The position numbers and the translations under genes were made by a program. A stretch of DNA of 64,000 nucleotides from Leptospira inadai serovar Lyme str. 10 (GTDB lineage: Bacteria > Spirochaetota > Leptospiria > Leptospirales > Leptospiraceae), in the NCBI RefSeq assembly GCF_000243675.2, contig NZ_AHMM02000025.1:372001-436000 (forward strand). Reading direction: 5' to 3'. A model generated the notes under the pieces. The model searched no databases. It was not told the DNA's origin and saw only the letters and a program-made list of their open reading frames with translations. Below are positions 27,207 through 38,165 of this stretch, piece by piece (positions within the stretch are counted from its first letter, which is position 1; each line of letters opens with the position of its first letter).

Positions 27207-27736
27207 ATCGATTCGATCCCTTTTTCCTCGAGAAAGCTCCTCAAAATTCTGAATGCACTTAACAATCTGCGACTAACAGTTCTTTCAGAAATTTTTAATG
27301 CTTCTGCGGTTTCTCTAAGAGTCTTTTTTTCTAATTCTTTTAATAATATTATACTCTTTTCCGGTTCGGGAAGACGAGAAATTCCTTCTTTCAAAAAGGA
27401 ATTTAAATTTTTTTTCTCAATTCCTGATGGATCCTTATCATTTCCGGCGGAAAGCTCAGGAAAATTATCTATATTGATAGATACGTTGTTCGATTCTTTC
27501 TTAGAGCGATTGAAAAGTTTAAAGTAGAGATTCTTGCCGATGGTGCAGGACCAAGAGGAAAAGCTACCTCTTGAAGGATCGAATCTATACATGACCTCGT
27601 AAGCCTTGAGGAAGGTTTCTTGCGTTAGATCTTCTGCTATTTCGGGATTACCTGAAAGCTTCAGAAGGAAATGGTAAACGGTATTCCTTGAAGATTCATA
27701 ATATTTCGAAAATTCCTGTTGAGAAAGGCCTTCCAT
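27203..27736 (-). CDS. ECF RNA polymerase sigma factor
   Basis: This 177-aa sigma-70 family protein has region 2 at about 8-75 (EIAEDLTQETFLKAYEVMYRFDPSRGSFSSW), a short linker, and region 4 at about 115-170 with a helix-turn-helix (LRETAEALKISERTVSRRLLSAFRIL). Region 3 is absent, as expected for the extracytoplasmic-function group. It should direct a small regulon, probably restrained by the overlapping short protein. Its own promoter would lie in the 273-bp gap upstream (27737-28009), where nothing else was seen. The stress that triggers it is not evident. Confidence 0.9.
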   Translation of the reverse strand: MEGLSQQEFSKYYESSRNTVYHFLLKLSGNPEIAEDLTQETFLKAYEVMYRFDPSRGSFSSWSCTIGKNLYFKLFNRSKKESNNVSINIDNFPELSAGNDKDPSGIEKKNLNSFLKEGISRLPEPEKSIILLKELEKKTLRETAEALKISERTVSRRLLSAFRILRSFLEEKGIESI

Positions 27737-28009
27737 TTTTCTCTAAATACGGCAAAATCCAAGATTCTGGCTAACTTTTACAAGAATCATAGTGGACGGA
27801 AGCATAAATTGACTCGATTTTTCTCAGCTTACAAATGTCTGAGAAGAAAATTTAGATTTGGAGAAACTTCGCCGCTTATATCTTTCTTTTTATATCCCTT
27901 TTGGGCTAAGTCAAATGACTCCGCCGAAAGAAATCCCCTGTTCATGAATAAAAAGAGGAATTTGAAATAGTATGCAAATTGCGGAAAGGAAATTTGTTAT
28001 TAACTCTGA

Positions 28010-28300
28010 ATGGATAAAACTCTTTTTCATCAGGACAGAATCGTCTCGAATCCTTCCATTTGCGGCGGAAAGCCTATAATAAAAGGAACTTCGATACGTG
28101 TTTTAGAAGTACTGGATATGGTTTTTCTTGGATTCGGTCTGCAGGAAATCTTAGGTGAATATCCGCAACTCTTCGAAGAGGATGTTAGAGCCTGTCTACA
28201 ATACGCGTCGAAAAGGTTACATTCTCCTCTTTTAGAAAAAGCTCTTAGTCAAGGTTGGGTCGGTAATCGGGAGCAACCCTATCAAATATGTAATGAGTAA
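28010..28300 (+). CDS. DUF433 protein, orphan antitoxin-like
   Basis: This 96-aa protein has the DUF433 signature VSNPSICGGKPIIKGTSIRV followed by a winged-helix-like LQEILGEYPQLFEEDVRACLQYA. DUF433 proteins are usually encoded just before a DUF5615 PIN-like toxin and are taken as its antitoxin or DNA-binding partner. Here the next gene is nuoI on the opposite strand, 4 bp away, and no PIN-like frame is present on either side. It is therefore an orphan, perhaps left after toxin loss or used as a plain regulator. It ends in a polar 20-residue tail. Confidence 0.8.
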   Translation: MDKTLFHQDRIVSNPSICGGKPIIKGTSIRVLEVLDMVFLGFGLQEILGEYPQLFEEDVRACLQYASKRLHSPLLEKALSQGWVGNREQPYQICNE

Positions 28301-28304
28301 TTTT

Positions 28305-28832
28305 TTATTTTCTCTCACCAAGAATCGGACCGCCGATCTTTTGCATCATTCGTTCTTTTGTAAGAATTAAATCTTCACGATTATCAGCCGCCATTTCCGC
28401 CGGACCATCTAAATAAATTGCACCCTTGGGACAGGCCTCTTCGCATAAGCCGCAAAAAATACAACGGAGAAGATCGATTTCGAATTTCTTTGCAAATTTA
28501 TCTTCCGGATGTAGATGTTGGATCTCGGGAGTAACTAGCCCGGCTTCGATATGAATCGCATCCGCAGGGCAAATCCACATGCAGCAAAAACAACTAGTGC
28601 ATCTCTCTCTCCCTTGCTCGTCACGTTTCATAGTATGCATGCCGCGAAAGCGCGTGGAATATTTTCTTCTTTTTTCCGGAAACTCGAGAGTCACCGCGCC
28701 TTTAAGAAAAGCCGCTTTGATAAAATGTTTTAAAGTGATCCACAAACCTTTTCCGATGGAATACGAATAAAGTTTTTGATACCAAGCCAATTTATGCTTC
28801 GCTGCTACGTTTACGACATTAACGGTCCCCAA
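28305..28832 (-). CDS. nuoI: NADH-quinone oxidoreductase subunit I (8Fe ferredoxin)
   Basis: The start is taken as TTG 28832, because AGGAGG ends 6 nt before it and the following residues begin the usual domain; this gives 175 aa. The longer ATG form would overlap nuoG by 53 nt. Two [4Fe-4S] motifs are intact: [12 protein letters not shown] and [12 protein letters not shown]. An amphipathic N-terminal helix and [19 protein letters not shown] match NuoI. The subunit passes electrons from NuoG to NuoB in complex I. It follows nuoG with a 14-nt overlap. The remaining nuo genes are not in this window, so this is a detached pair or the end of a split operon. Confidence 0.9.
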   Translation of the reverse strand: MGTVNVVNVAAKHKLAWYQKLYSYSIGKGLWITLKHFIKAAFLKGAVTLEFPEKRRKYSTRFRGMHTMKRDEQGRERCTSCFCCMWICPADAIHIEAGLVTPEIQHLHPEDKFAKKFEIDLLRCIFCGLCEEACPKGAIYLDGPAEMAADNREDLILTKERMMQKIGGPILGERK

Positions 28833-30273
28833 TTGCAGCCTCCTTTTGCCCTGAACGCAATTCGACAACACGAGCGACTAACTCGGAAAAAAATTCTCCG
28901 GAAGAAAGCAATCCCTTAGGAGGTTCCATCGACTTATTAAAGGTTTGGCTCCAGCCTTTCTTATTCGTAAAACTACCGGTCTGCTCGGCGAATGTCTTGA
29001 TCGGAATTCCAAAATTCGCGTGCGAAATTCCCTCGCTTAGATTCGTTTCTAAAACGATCAGCGTTTTCGGTTTTACTCGACCCAATACATCCGAAACATT
29101 TTCCTTGATCAAGAAGACGACATCGTATTCCCCCTTTGAGATCGAAGAAAGCAGGGATTCAAGGCCGGATGCCGAAATAAAATCCGCATCGACGGCTCCC
29201 TTCGTATTAGGATGAGCATCCGTCGTGTATTGAAAGTCGATTTGCTCAGGATCCTTATATTGAGCGGCGGAGACCCGAGCTTCCGTCGCAATCGGTATCC
29301 CGACTTTTTCCAAAGATTTCTTGATCGATTGAAGGTTCTGATCGGATTCGTGAGCTCCACCCAGGATTGCAACTCCACTTGCTTGAGAAACTTTCAGCGC
29401 GATCGTATCCAACACTTGGGCACTAGTACTCGGATTTCCATCCATATAGTAGGCGAATAGGCGGTTATGATTCAGCCAATCGACGTCAAAGCGTCCTTTA
29501 TCGCAGAGGAAATATTGATCCTTTTCCTCGTCGATTCGAGGCATATAACGATACATTTTATTATCGCGTACGTTCGAATATGTCTTGCAACCGGTACTGC
29601 ACCCGGGGCAGATCGATTCTTCCGATTTATACCACCATACTCTGGATTTAAAAAGCGTCTTATTGTTTAGTAAAGCTCCCACGGGACAAATATCGGCGAG
29701 GGCTCCCTGGTAATTATGGGCAATCGGCTCTTCCTTAGCTAAACCGATAATCGAATGATAACCTCTTTCGAATAACCCGAGATTCGATTCGCCCACCAAT
29801 TCTTCTTCAAATCGAACACATCGATAACATACGATGCAACGATTATGATTAATAATTAGGTTCGTGCCTATTTCTTCCTGGGGAATATTACGTTTTTCGA
29901 GAGTAAATCTTGAATTTCCTTTTCCTTCTTTGAAGGAATTATCCTGCAGTTGACACTCGCCCGCTTTATCGCAAACGGGACAATCAAGAGGATGGTTTGC
30001 GAGTAAGAATTCCATCGTTCCTTCTCTCGCTTCCTTAACTCTAGGACTGTTGGTGACGATAGAAAGACCTTCCGTGACTTTCGTATTGCATGCCACTTGA
30101 AGTCGAGGAATACCTTCGATCTCTATGAGACACATCCTGCACATACCGACTACGGATAGTTTCGGATGAAAGCAGAAAAAAGGAATATCTACACCGACAT
30201 CTTTTGCTGCCGAGATCAAATTCTTCTTTTCGTCGACCTCGTATTCGATCCCGTCTATCTTTATCTTGACCAC
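28819..30273 (-). CDS. nuoG: NADH-quinone oxidoreductase subunit G, short form
   Basis: This 484-aa protein starts at GTG 30273, with GGAGG upstream. Cluster ligands are seen in order. The [2Fe-2S] cysteines are in [15 protein letters not shown] and ACNTKV. The His-ligated cluster is in [14 protein letters not shown], the second [4Fe-4S] in CIVCYRC with CPVG, and the extra N7-type cluster in ICPGCSTGC with LCDKGR. The molybdopterin-oxidoreductase-like region is much reduced: usual NuoG has 700-900 residues and here only about 260 remain after N7. The protein feeds electrons from NuoEF towards NuoI. It is followed by nuoI with overlap, and the next upstream gene is aroC. Confidence 0.9.
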   Translation of the reverse strand: MVKIKIDGIEYEVDEKKNLISAAKDVGVDIPFFCFHPKLSVVGMCRMCLIEIEGIPRLQVACNTKVTEGLSIVTNSPRVKEAREGTMEFLLANHPLDCPVCDKAGECQLQDNSFKEGKGNSRFTLEKRNIPQEEIGTNLIINHNRCIVCYRCVRFEEELVGESNLGLFERGYHSIIGLAKEEPIAHNYQGALADICPVGALLNNKTLFKSRVWWYKSEESICPGCSTGCKTYSNVRDNKMYRYMPRIDEEKDQYFLCDKGRFDVDWLNHNRLFAYYMDGNPSTSAQVLDTIALKVSQASGVAILGGAHESDQNLQSIKKSLEKVGIPIATEARVSAAQYKDPEQIDFQYTTDAHPNTKGAVDADFISASGLESLLSSISKGEYDVVFLIKENVSDVLGRVKPKTLIVLETNLSEGISHANFGIPIKTFAEQTGSFTNKKGWSQTFNKSMEPPKGLLSSGEFFSELVARVVELRSGQKEAAIGDR

Positions 30274-30376
30274 TCGGACCTCCGTTTCTCCGGCCCTGCC
30301 AGGCGCAATGTCTCAATGGAATCGTACTATTCTCGATTGGCAACCCGTTTCTTTCCGGGTAAATATTTCACTTTAG

Positions 30377-31522
30377 CTAGAATTTCAATTCGTTATAGTA
30401 AGAAGGAACTTTTGCCCACTTTTTGAACCATTGCGGATTCATTGCCCTTTGGTACAGATAGGCATCCACAAGAACCAAGTTTACGGCCGCTTCCACGATG
30501 GGAACGGCCCTCGGTAGGACGCAAGGATCATGACGGCCCTTCGCCTCTAAGACCGTCTCCTTTCCGGCAAGGTTCACCGTATTTTGCTTTTTAAATATGG
30601 TAGAAGTCGGCTTAAACGCGGCTCGTATCACCAATGCTTCTCCATTGGAAATACCACCCTGCAAACCACCCGAATTATTCGTACGAGTGCGGACCCTTCC
30701 GGTGTCTTCCTCGACATAAAATTCGTCGTTATGTTTGCTTCCCGTTAATCGAGTTCCGGAAAAACCGGAACCGACCTCAAAGCCTTTGCAAGCCGGAATG
30801 GACAAAATCGCTTTAGCTATATCCCCATCCAATTTATCGTAAACGGGGTCGCCTAACCCTGGCGGTAAATTATAGGATGCACAGCGGATAACCCCGCCCA
30901 CACTATCCCCTTCTTCTTTCATTTTCAGAATCAGAGATCTCATTTTTTCCGCCGCAGCGATATCAGGGCATCGAACCTCGTTACCGTCTACGATTTCTCT
31001 CGTTTTCGGATATTGACTTTCGGCAAGTTGAGATTCTATAGATCCGATCGTGTCTACCCATGCGACGGTTCTAACGTCGAGATCATCTTCTAGTATCAGC
31101 CTCGCTATCGCTCCTGCTGCAACCCTGGCGATCGTTTCACGGACGGAAGAACGACCTCCGCCTACATGTGCACGAAAACCGTATTTTGCCTGATACGTAT
31201 AATCGGCATGAGAGGGTCGAAAGGTCTCGCGTAGATTTTCGTAATCCTTGGAAATCGTATTTTGGTTATTAACGATTAATGCAATCGGACTTCCGATCGT
31301 CTTTCCTTCGAAAACCCCCGACACAACGCGAACGGTATCCGACTCATCCCTAGGCGTCGTTAAATTACTTTGGCCCGGTCGCCGACGATTCAGGTCTTTT
31401 TGGATCTCTTCCAATCGAATAGGAATCCCGGCGGGAACTCCCTCGACGACGACTCCGACAGATTCACCGTGCGATTCCCCGAAAGTGCTAATACGAAATA
31501 CTTTACCCCAGCTTGAAGGCAT
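30377..31522 (-). CDS. aroC: Chorismate synthase
   Basis: The open frame starts at a TTG, but the ATG at 31522 begins the conserved N-terminus [19 protein letters not shown]; this gives 381 aa, the normal length. The enzyme makes chorismate from EPSP, using reduced FMN as cofactor. Signatures present are GESHG (residues 15-19 of this form), the RPGQ segment, the [17 protein letters not shown] loop and the C-terminal [17 protein letters not shown]. It precedes nuoG in the same direction with a 103-bp gap, so joint transcription is possible but not shown. Confidence 0.96.
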   Translation of the reverse strand: MPSSWGKVFRISTFGESHGESVGVVVEGVPAGIPIRLEEIQKDLNRRRPGQSNLTTPRDESDTVRVVSGVFEGKTIGSPIALIVNNQNTISKDYENLRETFRPSHADYTYQAKYGFRAHVGGGRSSVRETIARVAAGAIARLILEDDLDVRTVAWVDTIGSIESQLAESQYPKTREIVDGNEVRCPDIAAAEKMRSLILKMKEEGDSVGGVIRCASYNLPPGLGDPVYDKLDGDIAKAILSIPACKGFEVGSGFSGTRLTGSKHNDEFYVEEDTGRVRTRTNNSGGLQGGISNGEALVIRAAFKPTSTIFKKQNTVNLAGKETVLEAKGRHDPCVLPRAVPIVEAAVNLVLVDAYLYQRAMNPQWFKKWAKVPSYYNELKF

Positions 31523-31599
31523 ACAAGTACCAGAAAACAAGAAGCCCGCAGCGGAAGAAAGTCCGTTTCCTTTAATTATGAGGATAAAAGAGGTTCGCC

Positions 31600-33093
31600 T
31601 TAAGCGACAGATTTCGGAGCGGGCTGCCGGTAGTTCCTATCGATAAGATCAAACAAAGGAGAATCCAATTCCGGAGCTATCACATAGACGACTCGTCTCG
31701 GATCCACTGCGTTTCCTAAATTAAAAATTGCCTTGCGACGATCAGGACTGAACGATTTCCTATCATACCCTGCTATGCGAATTTTTCCTTTATTCGTTAG
31801 GATCGGTCGAATCGATCCGATTCGTTCCAAAAGAGGACGAGTTTGATTCCGATTTATTTCCTTAATAACGCAGGTCTCGAAATGGATTTTGCGTTGGGAA
31901 TCCGAAGAAACTACGATAACGTAATCGCCGGGATTTAAAACGCTACGATTCTCGCACAAACTCAATGCCATAAAATCGAAAAAATCTTTTACTACTTTTT
32001 CGTTATAGGAAAAGAAGCTGTTATTCAGAATGATTTTCATCGACGTGATCGAGTCGTATGCCTCTCGCCAATCCTGTTTCGAACTTAAAGAGGCGAATTC
32101 TCCTGAGATTGATATTATTGACGGATCATCTTCGCTATACGTATTCGATTGCAGGTATTGGATCTGTTTTTGCAGGTCCTCCACCAATACCGCACGAGTC
32201 GGATCGTCCTTATATTTTTCATAATACCCGAGAAGCTTTTGAAGCAGTAAGGCAGTCTGAGGATAATTATTATTCAAACCCTCTCCTTTGTACGGCCTAT
32301 GGCTATTTAGTACGGCCGATTTAACCTGCGGCTGAATCGTACTTAAATTAGCGATCATCAAATAACTGATGATCGGATGGTTTTTCACATACTCGAATTC
32401 TTCCTGACTTAGATCTTTATGGACGGGAAATTTCATCCTAGATTTACCGATATCGACCATGTAGGATGCCATCATCAGATTGATTTGTTGATTCTTTGAA
32501 ATTTCCGAATCTTTGCTCGAAAGAGCTTTTAGGCCTCGAAGTTTCATAGCCATGGAAATGACGGTACGCTTAGTAAGAACTTCCGAATCCGTCTCAACTC
32601 CGGCACTTTTCATGACTTCGATGACGTTTAATAACCCCATTTCCATATCGGAACTAGACGTAAAGTCTTCGAGAATTTCGTTGATCGCTTTTGAAACTTT
32701 TCGGACATGATTACCGTTCAACGGGTAATCGCGAAGCTCTTTCAATAAAGACGATGCGTCCGTCGCCAATTGGACCGTAAGACCAGGGTTAACTAATTTT
32801 ATGAACGATACTTTTCGGCCATGGACGGAATCCGGAAGGTCGAATTTTATGGTTACTTTATCTCGCTCCGATATAAGAAAATAGATCCCTTGGGCCTCGA
32901 ATTTCTGAAGACGATTGATGTCCGCTTCGGATGCGTTGTTCTTTCTATGAATAAGAATCTGCCCGTTCTTATTGTAAAAATCGACCGGGATCGCCTCTTC
33001 CTCTTTAAAGCGACGAATAACGTCTTCATTAAATTCGAAACGTTCCAATCGAGTTGGATCGCCTGTGTTTGAAAAATTCGAGGGTTGATTCAT
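31600..33093 (-). CDS. Degenerate HD-GYP-like regulator, copy 1
   Basis: The ATG at 33093 is chosen because GGGAGAAG lies just upstream, giving 497 aa (the frame is open to 33159). An N-terminal domain of about 110 residues ([24 protein letters not shown]) is followed by an HD-type region at about 190-310. There SYMVDIGK takes the place of the catalytic HD pair and [15 protein letters not shown] the place of the HHE..DG.GYP signature. His of the HD pair is Val, so phosphodiesterase activity is doubtful. A C-terminal beta domain of about 120 residues follows. It shares roughly half its residues with the next gene upstream. It may bind a cyclic dinucleotide or protein rather than cut it (inference). 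Confidence 0.7.
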   Translation of the reverse strand: MNQPSNFSNTGDPTRLERFEFNEDVIRRFKEEEAIPVDFYNKNGQILIHRKNNASEADINRLQKFEAQGIYFLISERDKVTIKFDLPDSVHGRKVSFIKLVNPGLTVQLATDASSLLKELRDYPLNGNHVRKVSKAINEILEDFTSSSDMEMGLLNVIEVMKSAGVETDSEVLTKRTVISMAMKLRGLKALSSKDSEISKNQQINLMMASYMVDIGKSRMKFPVHKDLSQEEFEYVKNHPIISYLMIANLSTIQPQVKSAVLNSHRPYKGEGLNNNYPQTALLLQKLLGYYEKYKDDPTRAVLVEDLQKQIQYLQSNTYSEDDPSIISISGEFASLSSKQDWREAYDSITSMKIILNNSFFSYNEKVVKDFFDFMALSLCENRSVLNPGDYVIVVSSDSQRKIHFETCVIKEINRNQTRPLLERIGSIRPILTNKGKIRIAGYDRKSFSPDRRKAIFNLGNAVDPRRVVYVIAPELDSPLFDLIDRNYRQPAPKSVA

Positions 33094-33236
33094 TCTTCTC
33101 CCGCTTATCACCTTAGGACTATATTGACGGCAATCGGAAAAGCGACCTGAGTATATCAAGACCCGCTAATATCACTAGGAAATAAGAAGGGTATCGCTTA
33201 GAGCAAGAATAAATTTCCGATTAAGCGAAATGGGCT

Positions 33237-34736
33237 TTAAGAAATGGGAGCTTTAGCGGTTTCGTCGGTATCGGTCGTGGCCGACTTAGGAGATAAGAAA
33301 TCGCGGGCTTTCTTATCCAAGAAATCGAAAAACTCTTCGTCGATTTCCGGATCCACCAGATAAATGATCCGTCTTGGGTCCGCGTTGCGTTCTAGATTAA
33401 AGATCGCCTTACGTCTGTCTAAATTCAGGCTCGCTTTCTCGAAGCCAGAAATCCTGATCTTTCCGTTATTTGCAAAAGTCGGTTTTATAGTTCCGATTCG
33501 CTCCAACATAGGACGGATAGAATTTTTAAAAGACTCTCTAATGACGCAAACTTCAAAGAAAACTTTTCGATTCGAATCTTGGGATGCAACTATGACGTAA
33601 TCGCCCGTTTTCAGAAACGGTTGGTTTTCGCTGAGCGAAAGCCCCACATGATCGTAGAAGTCTTTTAGAGTTTTTTCGTTGTACGCAAAGAAACTATTGT
33701 TTAAGATCAATTTTAAGGCCTTAACCGCATCCATCGGATTTCTCCAAGGCTGAGCAGTGGTTAACGAGGCAAATTCCCCGGCGATCGAAAGCGTACCGAT
33801 ATCGTCGTAGCTAAGCGCATTCGTCAAAATTATCTTAACTTGTTTTTGAATATCGCTGACTAGCAGATTCTTTCTATAGTCATCCTTATATTTTTCCCGA
33901 TACCCTTGGAGTTTTTGTACGAGTAGTTTCGTCTGCGGATAATTATTATTCAACCCTTCACCCTTGTGAGGACGGTGATGATTCAAAACGATCGTTTTCA
34001 CCGAATCCTCCACCTCGGGAATATTCGCTATCATCAAATAACTGATAATAGGATGGTTTTTAATGTATTCCAGCTCCTCCGCTTTTAAGTTTGCATGGGT
34101 AGGAATTTTCATCTGAGTGTAACCGATGTCTGCAAGATAGGACGCCATCATTAAATTCATTTGCTCGGCTTTCTTGATATCCATATCGGCCTTTGTAAAA
34201 GCTTTAGCGGTCCTGACTTTCATCGCCATCGCTATCACGGTTCTTTTAGTAAGAACCTCCGAATCCACCGGTGCACCTACGTTGGACATGACCTCAAGGA
34301 TGTTTACGAGACCGGTTTCCATATTAGGAGAAGATTTAAAATCTTCTAATATGGAATCGATGGATTTTCCGACGTCTTTTACGTGTGAGCCGGATAACGG
34401 ATACTTTTTAATCTCTTGCAGAAGGTCGGAAGCGCCCTTCGTCAAATTAACGGTGAGTTCCGGATCGATTAACTTGTCAAAGGAAGGGTCTAAAGAGGAA
34501 TTTCTTCTGCCGGAGCCGGGACGTATTTTGGCGATTTCCGCGGCTAAAAAATAGATGCCTTGTTTTTCGAATTTTTGAAGGCGATTGATATCGTCTCCCG
34601 AAGCCATATCCTTTCTGTGGATCAGGATTTGTCCGTTCTTGTTATAAAAGTCTACCGGGATAATCCTATTTTCGCGGAAATGCTGGATTACCTCTTCGGT
34701 AAAATCGAATTTCTGTAGATCCTTGGACGCGTCCAT
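33237..34736 (-). CDS. Degenerate HD-GYP-like regulator, copy 2
   Basis: This 499-aa paralogue of the 31600-33093 product has the same three-part build. The HD-like region has [14 protein letters not shown] (His of the HD pair replaced by Ala) and [16 protein letters not shown], which keeps two histidines where copy 1 has SH. The two copies have therefore decayed differently at the metal site. The C-terminus adds a Thr/Ala-rich tail. Tandem duplication is clear from colinear similarity along the full length. The ATG at 34736 follows GGAAG. The gap of 143 bp to copy 1 allows one transcript. Confidence 0.72.
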   Translation of the reverse strand: MDASKDLQKFDFTEEVIQHFRENRIIPVDFYNKNGQILIHRKDMASGDDINRLQKFEKQGIYFLAAEIAKIRPGSGRRNSSLDPSFDKLIDPELTVNLTKGASDLLQEIKKYPLSGSHVKDVGKSIDSILEDFKSSPNMETGLVNILEVMSNVGAPVDSEVLTKRTVIAMAMKVRTAKAFTKADMDIKKAEQMNLMMASYLADIGYTQMKIPTHANLKAEELEYIKNHPIISYLMIANIPEVEDSVKTIVLNHHRPHKGEGLNNNYPQTKLLVQKLQGYREKYKDDYRKNLLVSDIQKQVKIILTNALSYDDIGTLSIAGEFASLTTAQPWRNPMDAVKALKLILNNSFFAYNEKTLKDFYDHVGLSLSENQPFLKTGDYVIVASQDSNRKVFFEVCVIRESFKNSIRPMLERIGTIKPTFANNGKIRISGFEKASLNLDRRKAIFNLERNADPRRIIYLVDPEIDEEFFDFLDKKARDFLSPKSATTDTDETAKAPIS

Positions 34737-34931
34737 CTTCCGGGCAAAAAACTCCTATTTACTAGTATCGGTTTTTAGTTCGTCAAAATACGCTTCAAGA
34801 CTCTTCCAAAAGGCGCAGATCGGTCAGAAATTAAAAAAAACTAAATTCCGGAAAATGGAGGAAATGATCGCAAACTCCCACTTGAAAATACCGCTTAGTT
34901 ATAGTATCTGAGACGGGCTATCTTTCGTCTA

Positions 34932-35543
34932 TCAAACTTGGTTTAAACTACTTTGGAGAATATATCTTCGAACCCGCTCTTCAACGGAGGACCCAGCAAA
35001 ACCTGTCTCCGTACGCGAGTCGGTTAATAAGAAGGTATCCAAGGCTTTATTGGTCGTCCCGTCCGTACGAACCTCGCCCGATAAAATATTGATTCCCAGA
35101 TCCTTCAAAACACCGGTTACAAAATAAAGGAGGCCCTTTCTATCCGGTGCTTCCAAATAAAATTTCGTGGCGGAACTGTCCGGCAAATCTTCGAATTCGA
35201 GTTGAGAGTCTTTACTAAGATAGAATGTGTTCCGAATATCGATTTCGCTTGAAGTTTGGATCATTTCTTCCAATACTTTCTCGTCGGAGAAAACTGAAGA
35301 CATAAGAATACCCAGCTTTGAAGCTTTAATTCGCGAATCCGTCTCATCGGAACGCAAAAGAAATTCATCGTAGCTAATGAGGGATTCGCCTTCCTTTACG
35401 GTCCGAATATCGCCGGAAAGGATCTCAAATCCCATAAAGAACATGGCCTTAACCATTTTATGAAGAGTACCTGGTGCCGTTTCCGAAGTCTTTAAGGTGA
35501 CCCGATAAACCCCGTATTCTTCTTTATAATTGAATTCGATCAT
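34932..35543 (-). CDS. Double ACT-domain protein
   Basis: This 203-aa protein has two ACT-like halves. The first is at about 10-75 ([36 protein letters not shown]); the second is at about 125-185 ([37 protein letters not shown]). The second copy matches GlnD-type ACT domains, with the DRKGLL..V segment that forms the ligand pocket. No enzyme domain is attached, so the protein probably senses an amino acid or related metabolite and acts on a partner. The repeated SGDIRT / SGEVRT ends suggest internal duplication. It is a monocistronic-looking gene. Confidence 0.8.
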   Translation of the reverse strand: MIEFNYKEEYGVYRVTLKTSETAPGTLHKMVKAMFFMGFEILSGDIRTVKEGESLISYDEFLLRSDETDSRIKASKLGILMSSVFSDEKVLEEMIQTSSEIDIRNTFYLSKDSQLEFEDLPDSSATKFYLEAPDRKGLLYFVTGVLKDLGINILSGEVRTDGTTNKALDTFLLTDSRTETGFAGSSVEERVRRYILQSSLNQV

Positions 35544-35655
35544 AATTCCGCGTTCAGCACAAAATACTATTTCGGGAACAAAAAGACACCCAAAAACTAA
35601 TGTACTATCCTACGCTTCAATCAAGTCTAAAAATATATAACCCCTTTTTTCCGGA

Positions 35656-35692
35656 TTCTGTCTCTTAAATTTTTTTCCATAATGAGACAGAA
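35656..35692. promoter_or_regulatory. Inverted repeat upstream of the ABC exporter
   Basis: The 9-bp arms ttctgtctc (35656-35664) and gagacagaa (35684-35692) are separated by 19 bp of A/T-rich sequence, about 130 bp before the ABC transporter start. The spacing is too long for a terminator and is compatible with an operator for a dimeric regulator. Which regulator is unknown. Confidence 0.4.
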
Positions 35693-35821
35693 GAGTGAGG
35701 AAAATCTTTCACCTTCCGCTTTCCGTCCTGGCCAGTATCAGAATAATAGGAAATTACAGGACTGCGTTAGGCAATCAAGTTCCTACCACCCTTCCGAACG
35801 GGGCAATTAGGGGACAAATTT

Positions 35822-37696
35822 ATGACAAATAAACAGAAATTCAAAGACGGCTTCCGTTTGGGAAAAAATCCCGCTACGTTCCCGAACAATCCAACCAATG
35901 CACCAAAAGCTCCGCCTGGAAGTCAGGCGGCTAGGGGATCATATTCCTCATCTCTCGGACCCAATTTAGTCTCGGGAGATCTGTCTCAGGATTCTCCTTT
36001 GTTGATTTTACGGGGATTGGCCCGCTTCTTCCGAAAATACAAACTTAGATTGGTTGTAGTACTCGGACTTTTATTGGTGGAAATTTTGGTTTATTCCACG
36101 ATTCCTTTTTCCTTTAAGTTTCTAATCGACGAAGCTATTATTGGAAAGAACCAAACCGTACTTTATATTACCGGAATTTTATTAGTCGGCGGAACGATTT
36201 TAATTACCGCCGTCGGAACCGTTCGAGATTATTTATACAACTGGGTTTCTGCGAGAGCGATTCGCGATATGCGGGAAGAATTATTTCTGCATTTGCAAAG
36301 AGTCAGTTTGGATTTCTACGGGAATGCAAGAATGGGAGACATCCTCTCCAGATTTTCTTCCGATCTATCTGCGCTTGAGAATGCGGTTTTAGCAGCGATC
36401 CCCTGGGGAATATCTCCGATTCTTGAGGCAATTTTCGGAACGGCTTTATTATTCGCTCTAGATTGGAGACTCGGTGCGATAGCAACGTTAACGTGGCCCG
36501 TAACGTTTCTTGGGCCGATCTTTTTCTCGAAGCGTTCCACTCAAGCCAGCTATGATCGCAAGGGAGAAGAAGCTAAAGTTTTAAATGCGGTAGAAGAATC
36601 GGTATCCGCCCAAAACCTGATCCGAGTTTATGATTTGGATAAGCTCTTCTGGGAGCGATTCCGTGGAAACTGCGATCGGCTATTTAACGTTTCTTTAAGA
36701 TTGGGACTTACCAATTCGTATTTAGAACGTTCCGCCTCGGGTGGAATTTTAATGCTACAAGCGGTTCTATTGATTTCGGGCGCATGGTTTGCATTTCACG
36801 GATTGGTAAGCGTCGGATCGTTGGCCGCTTTCCTACCCCCGTTTTTAAATTTGAGTTATTCTCTTCTATATGTCTCACAATATTTTCCCACATTGAATCA
36901 GGCAAGCGGGTCAGCTAAGCGAATACTGGAAATTCTGCGGACTCCAGTCTTTGAGCAAGACCTCAATCGTTCCGTTTCTCCTTCCGAATTTAGAAACATG
37001 ATTCGCTTAGAAGACGTTCATTTTCGATATAAGGGCAGAAATAAGAATTTAAACGGGGTCGATCTTGAAATCCCGAAAGGAAGTTATACGATCATTCTAG
37101 GGCCGAGCGGTTCCGGAAAAAGCACCATCTTTAAAATGCTTTTGGGAATTATCGAACCAAACCAAGGTAATGTCACTTTGGACGGCTTGGATATGGATAA
37201 AATCCATAGGCCTGCCTTACATTCGTTGATAGGAATCGTATTCCAAGATACGTTCTTGTTTCATACCAGTATTTTAGAGAATATCCGGATGGGTTGCCCG
37301 AACGCCAGTGCGGAAGAAGCGATAGAAGCGGCCAAACTCGCAGAAATCCATGAATTTATTTCCTCCTTGCCGGACGGATACGAGACCGTCGTAGGCGATA
37401 AGGGAACCAGACTTTCCGGTGGCGAAAAACAGAGGATCGCTTTGGCCCGCGCCATGGTTCGAAATCCGCAAATCCTATTGTTAGACGAAGCCACGTCGGC
37501 ATTAGACCCGGTTACGGAAGCTAGGATTCTGAAAACCCTGCAAAAATTACGGGAAGGAAGGACTATCGTTTCAGTAACCCACAGATTGACCGGCTTGCAC
37601 GCAGCAGATCAAGTGCTCGTTATGAAAAACGGAATCCTAGAACCCTACCATTCCTCCGAAGGGGAGGCAGCTCCTATTCCGGCTATCGGACTTTGA
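35822..37696 (+). CDS. ABC exporter, fused membrane and ATPase domains (MsbA-like)
   Basis: This 624-aa half-transporter has a polar Pro/Asn/Gly-rich extension of about 60 residues, then six membrane helices (about 70-360), then the nucleotide-binding domain. Walker A is GPSGSGKST, the ABC signature [14 protein letters not shown], Walker [13 protein letters not shown] and the switch His in VTHRLTG. The fused type-IV exporter fold handles lipids, drugs or peptides as a homodimer; MsbA-like lipid A export is one option and multidrug export another. AGGGGA lies before the ATG, with an inverted repeat further upstream. No second half-transporter is adjacent, so it is probably a homodimer. Confidence 0.9.
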   Translation: MTNKQKFKDGFRLGKNPATFPNNPTNAPKAPPGSQAARGSYSSSLGPNLVSGDLSQDSPLLILRGLARFFRKYKLRLVVVLGLLLVEILVYSTIPFSFKFLIDEAIIGKNQTVLYITGILLVGGTILITAVGTVRDYLYNWVSARAIRDMREELFLHLQRVSLDFYGNARMGDILSRFSSDLSALENAVLAAIPWGISPILEAIFGTALLFALDWRLGAIATLTWPVTFLGPIFFSKRSTQASYDRKGEEAKVLNAVEESVSAQNLIRVYDLDKLFWERFRGNCDRLFNVSLRLGLTNSYLERSASGGILMLQAVLLISGAWFAFHGLVSVGSLAAFLPPFLNLSYSLLYVSQYFPTLNQASGSAKRILEILRTPVFEQDLNRSVSPSEFRNMIRLEDVHFRYKGRNKNLNGVDLEIPKGSYTIILGPSGSGKSTIFKMLLGIIEPNQGNVTLDGLDMDKIHRPALHSLIGIVFQDTFLFHTSILENIRMGCPNASAEEAIEAAKLAEIHEFISSLPDGYETVVGDKGTRLSGGEKQRIALARAMVRNPQILLLDEATSALDPVTEARILKTLQKLREGRTIVSVTHRLTGLHAADQVLVMKNGILEPYHSSEGEAAPIPAIGL

Positions 37697-37763
37697 TAGA
37701 TTTTATTCCGATAAACAACAACGAGATTGATTTTAAAGGAACCGAATTTTTCTTATTCTTACT

Positions 37764-38165
37764 ATGCTGAAAGTACCTACGTATGTAGCCGACTCTCCTA
37801 TCGGTGGGTTAGGCCTCTTTGCCGGTCGCGACATCGAACCGGGAGAATTAATTTGGGAATACCATCCTAAGACCGTCTGGATATTAACTCAGACGGAAGT
37901 AGAATCGCTTCCTGAGCGCTTACGCGAGTTAATTCATACTTATTCCTATCTTTACGAAGGAAAGTGGTTTTTCTGCGTTGATAACTCGCGTTTTATGAAT
38001 CACAGCGACGATTCCAATACTCTGGAAGACAAAACCGGCATATCGGAAGGGGCTAGTAATCCGATGGGAAAAGACCGGGCCGTTCGTAAAATAAAAGCGG
38101 GCGAAGAGCTAACTTGCAATTACAAGCAGTTCGATCAAAATTGGAACGAAAAACTTCCGACTTAA
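37764..38165 (+). CDS. SET-domain protein
   Basis: This 133-aa protein is a bare SET domain. The N-terminal [23 protein letters not shown] strand set, the [11 protein letters not shown] pseudoknot motif (Asn79-His80) and [12 protein letters not shown] with Tyr120 are the SAM- and lysine-pocket signatures. No pre- or post-SET cysteine clusters are seen. Small bacterial SET proteins methylate lysines on proteins; the substrate here is unknown. Its stop codon TAA overlaps the TAA of the convergent sigma-54 activator in the shared sequence ttaa. It follows the ABC exporter by 67 bp on the same strand. Confidence 0.85.
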   Translation: MLKVPTYVADSPIGGLGLFAGRDIEPGELIWEYHPKTVWILTQTEVESLPERLRELIHTYSYLYEGKWFFCVDNSRFMNHSDDSNTLEDKTGISEGASNPMGKDRAVRKIKAGEELTCNYKQFDQNWNEKLPT

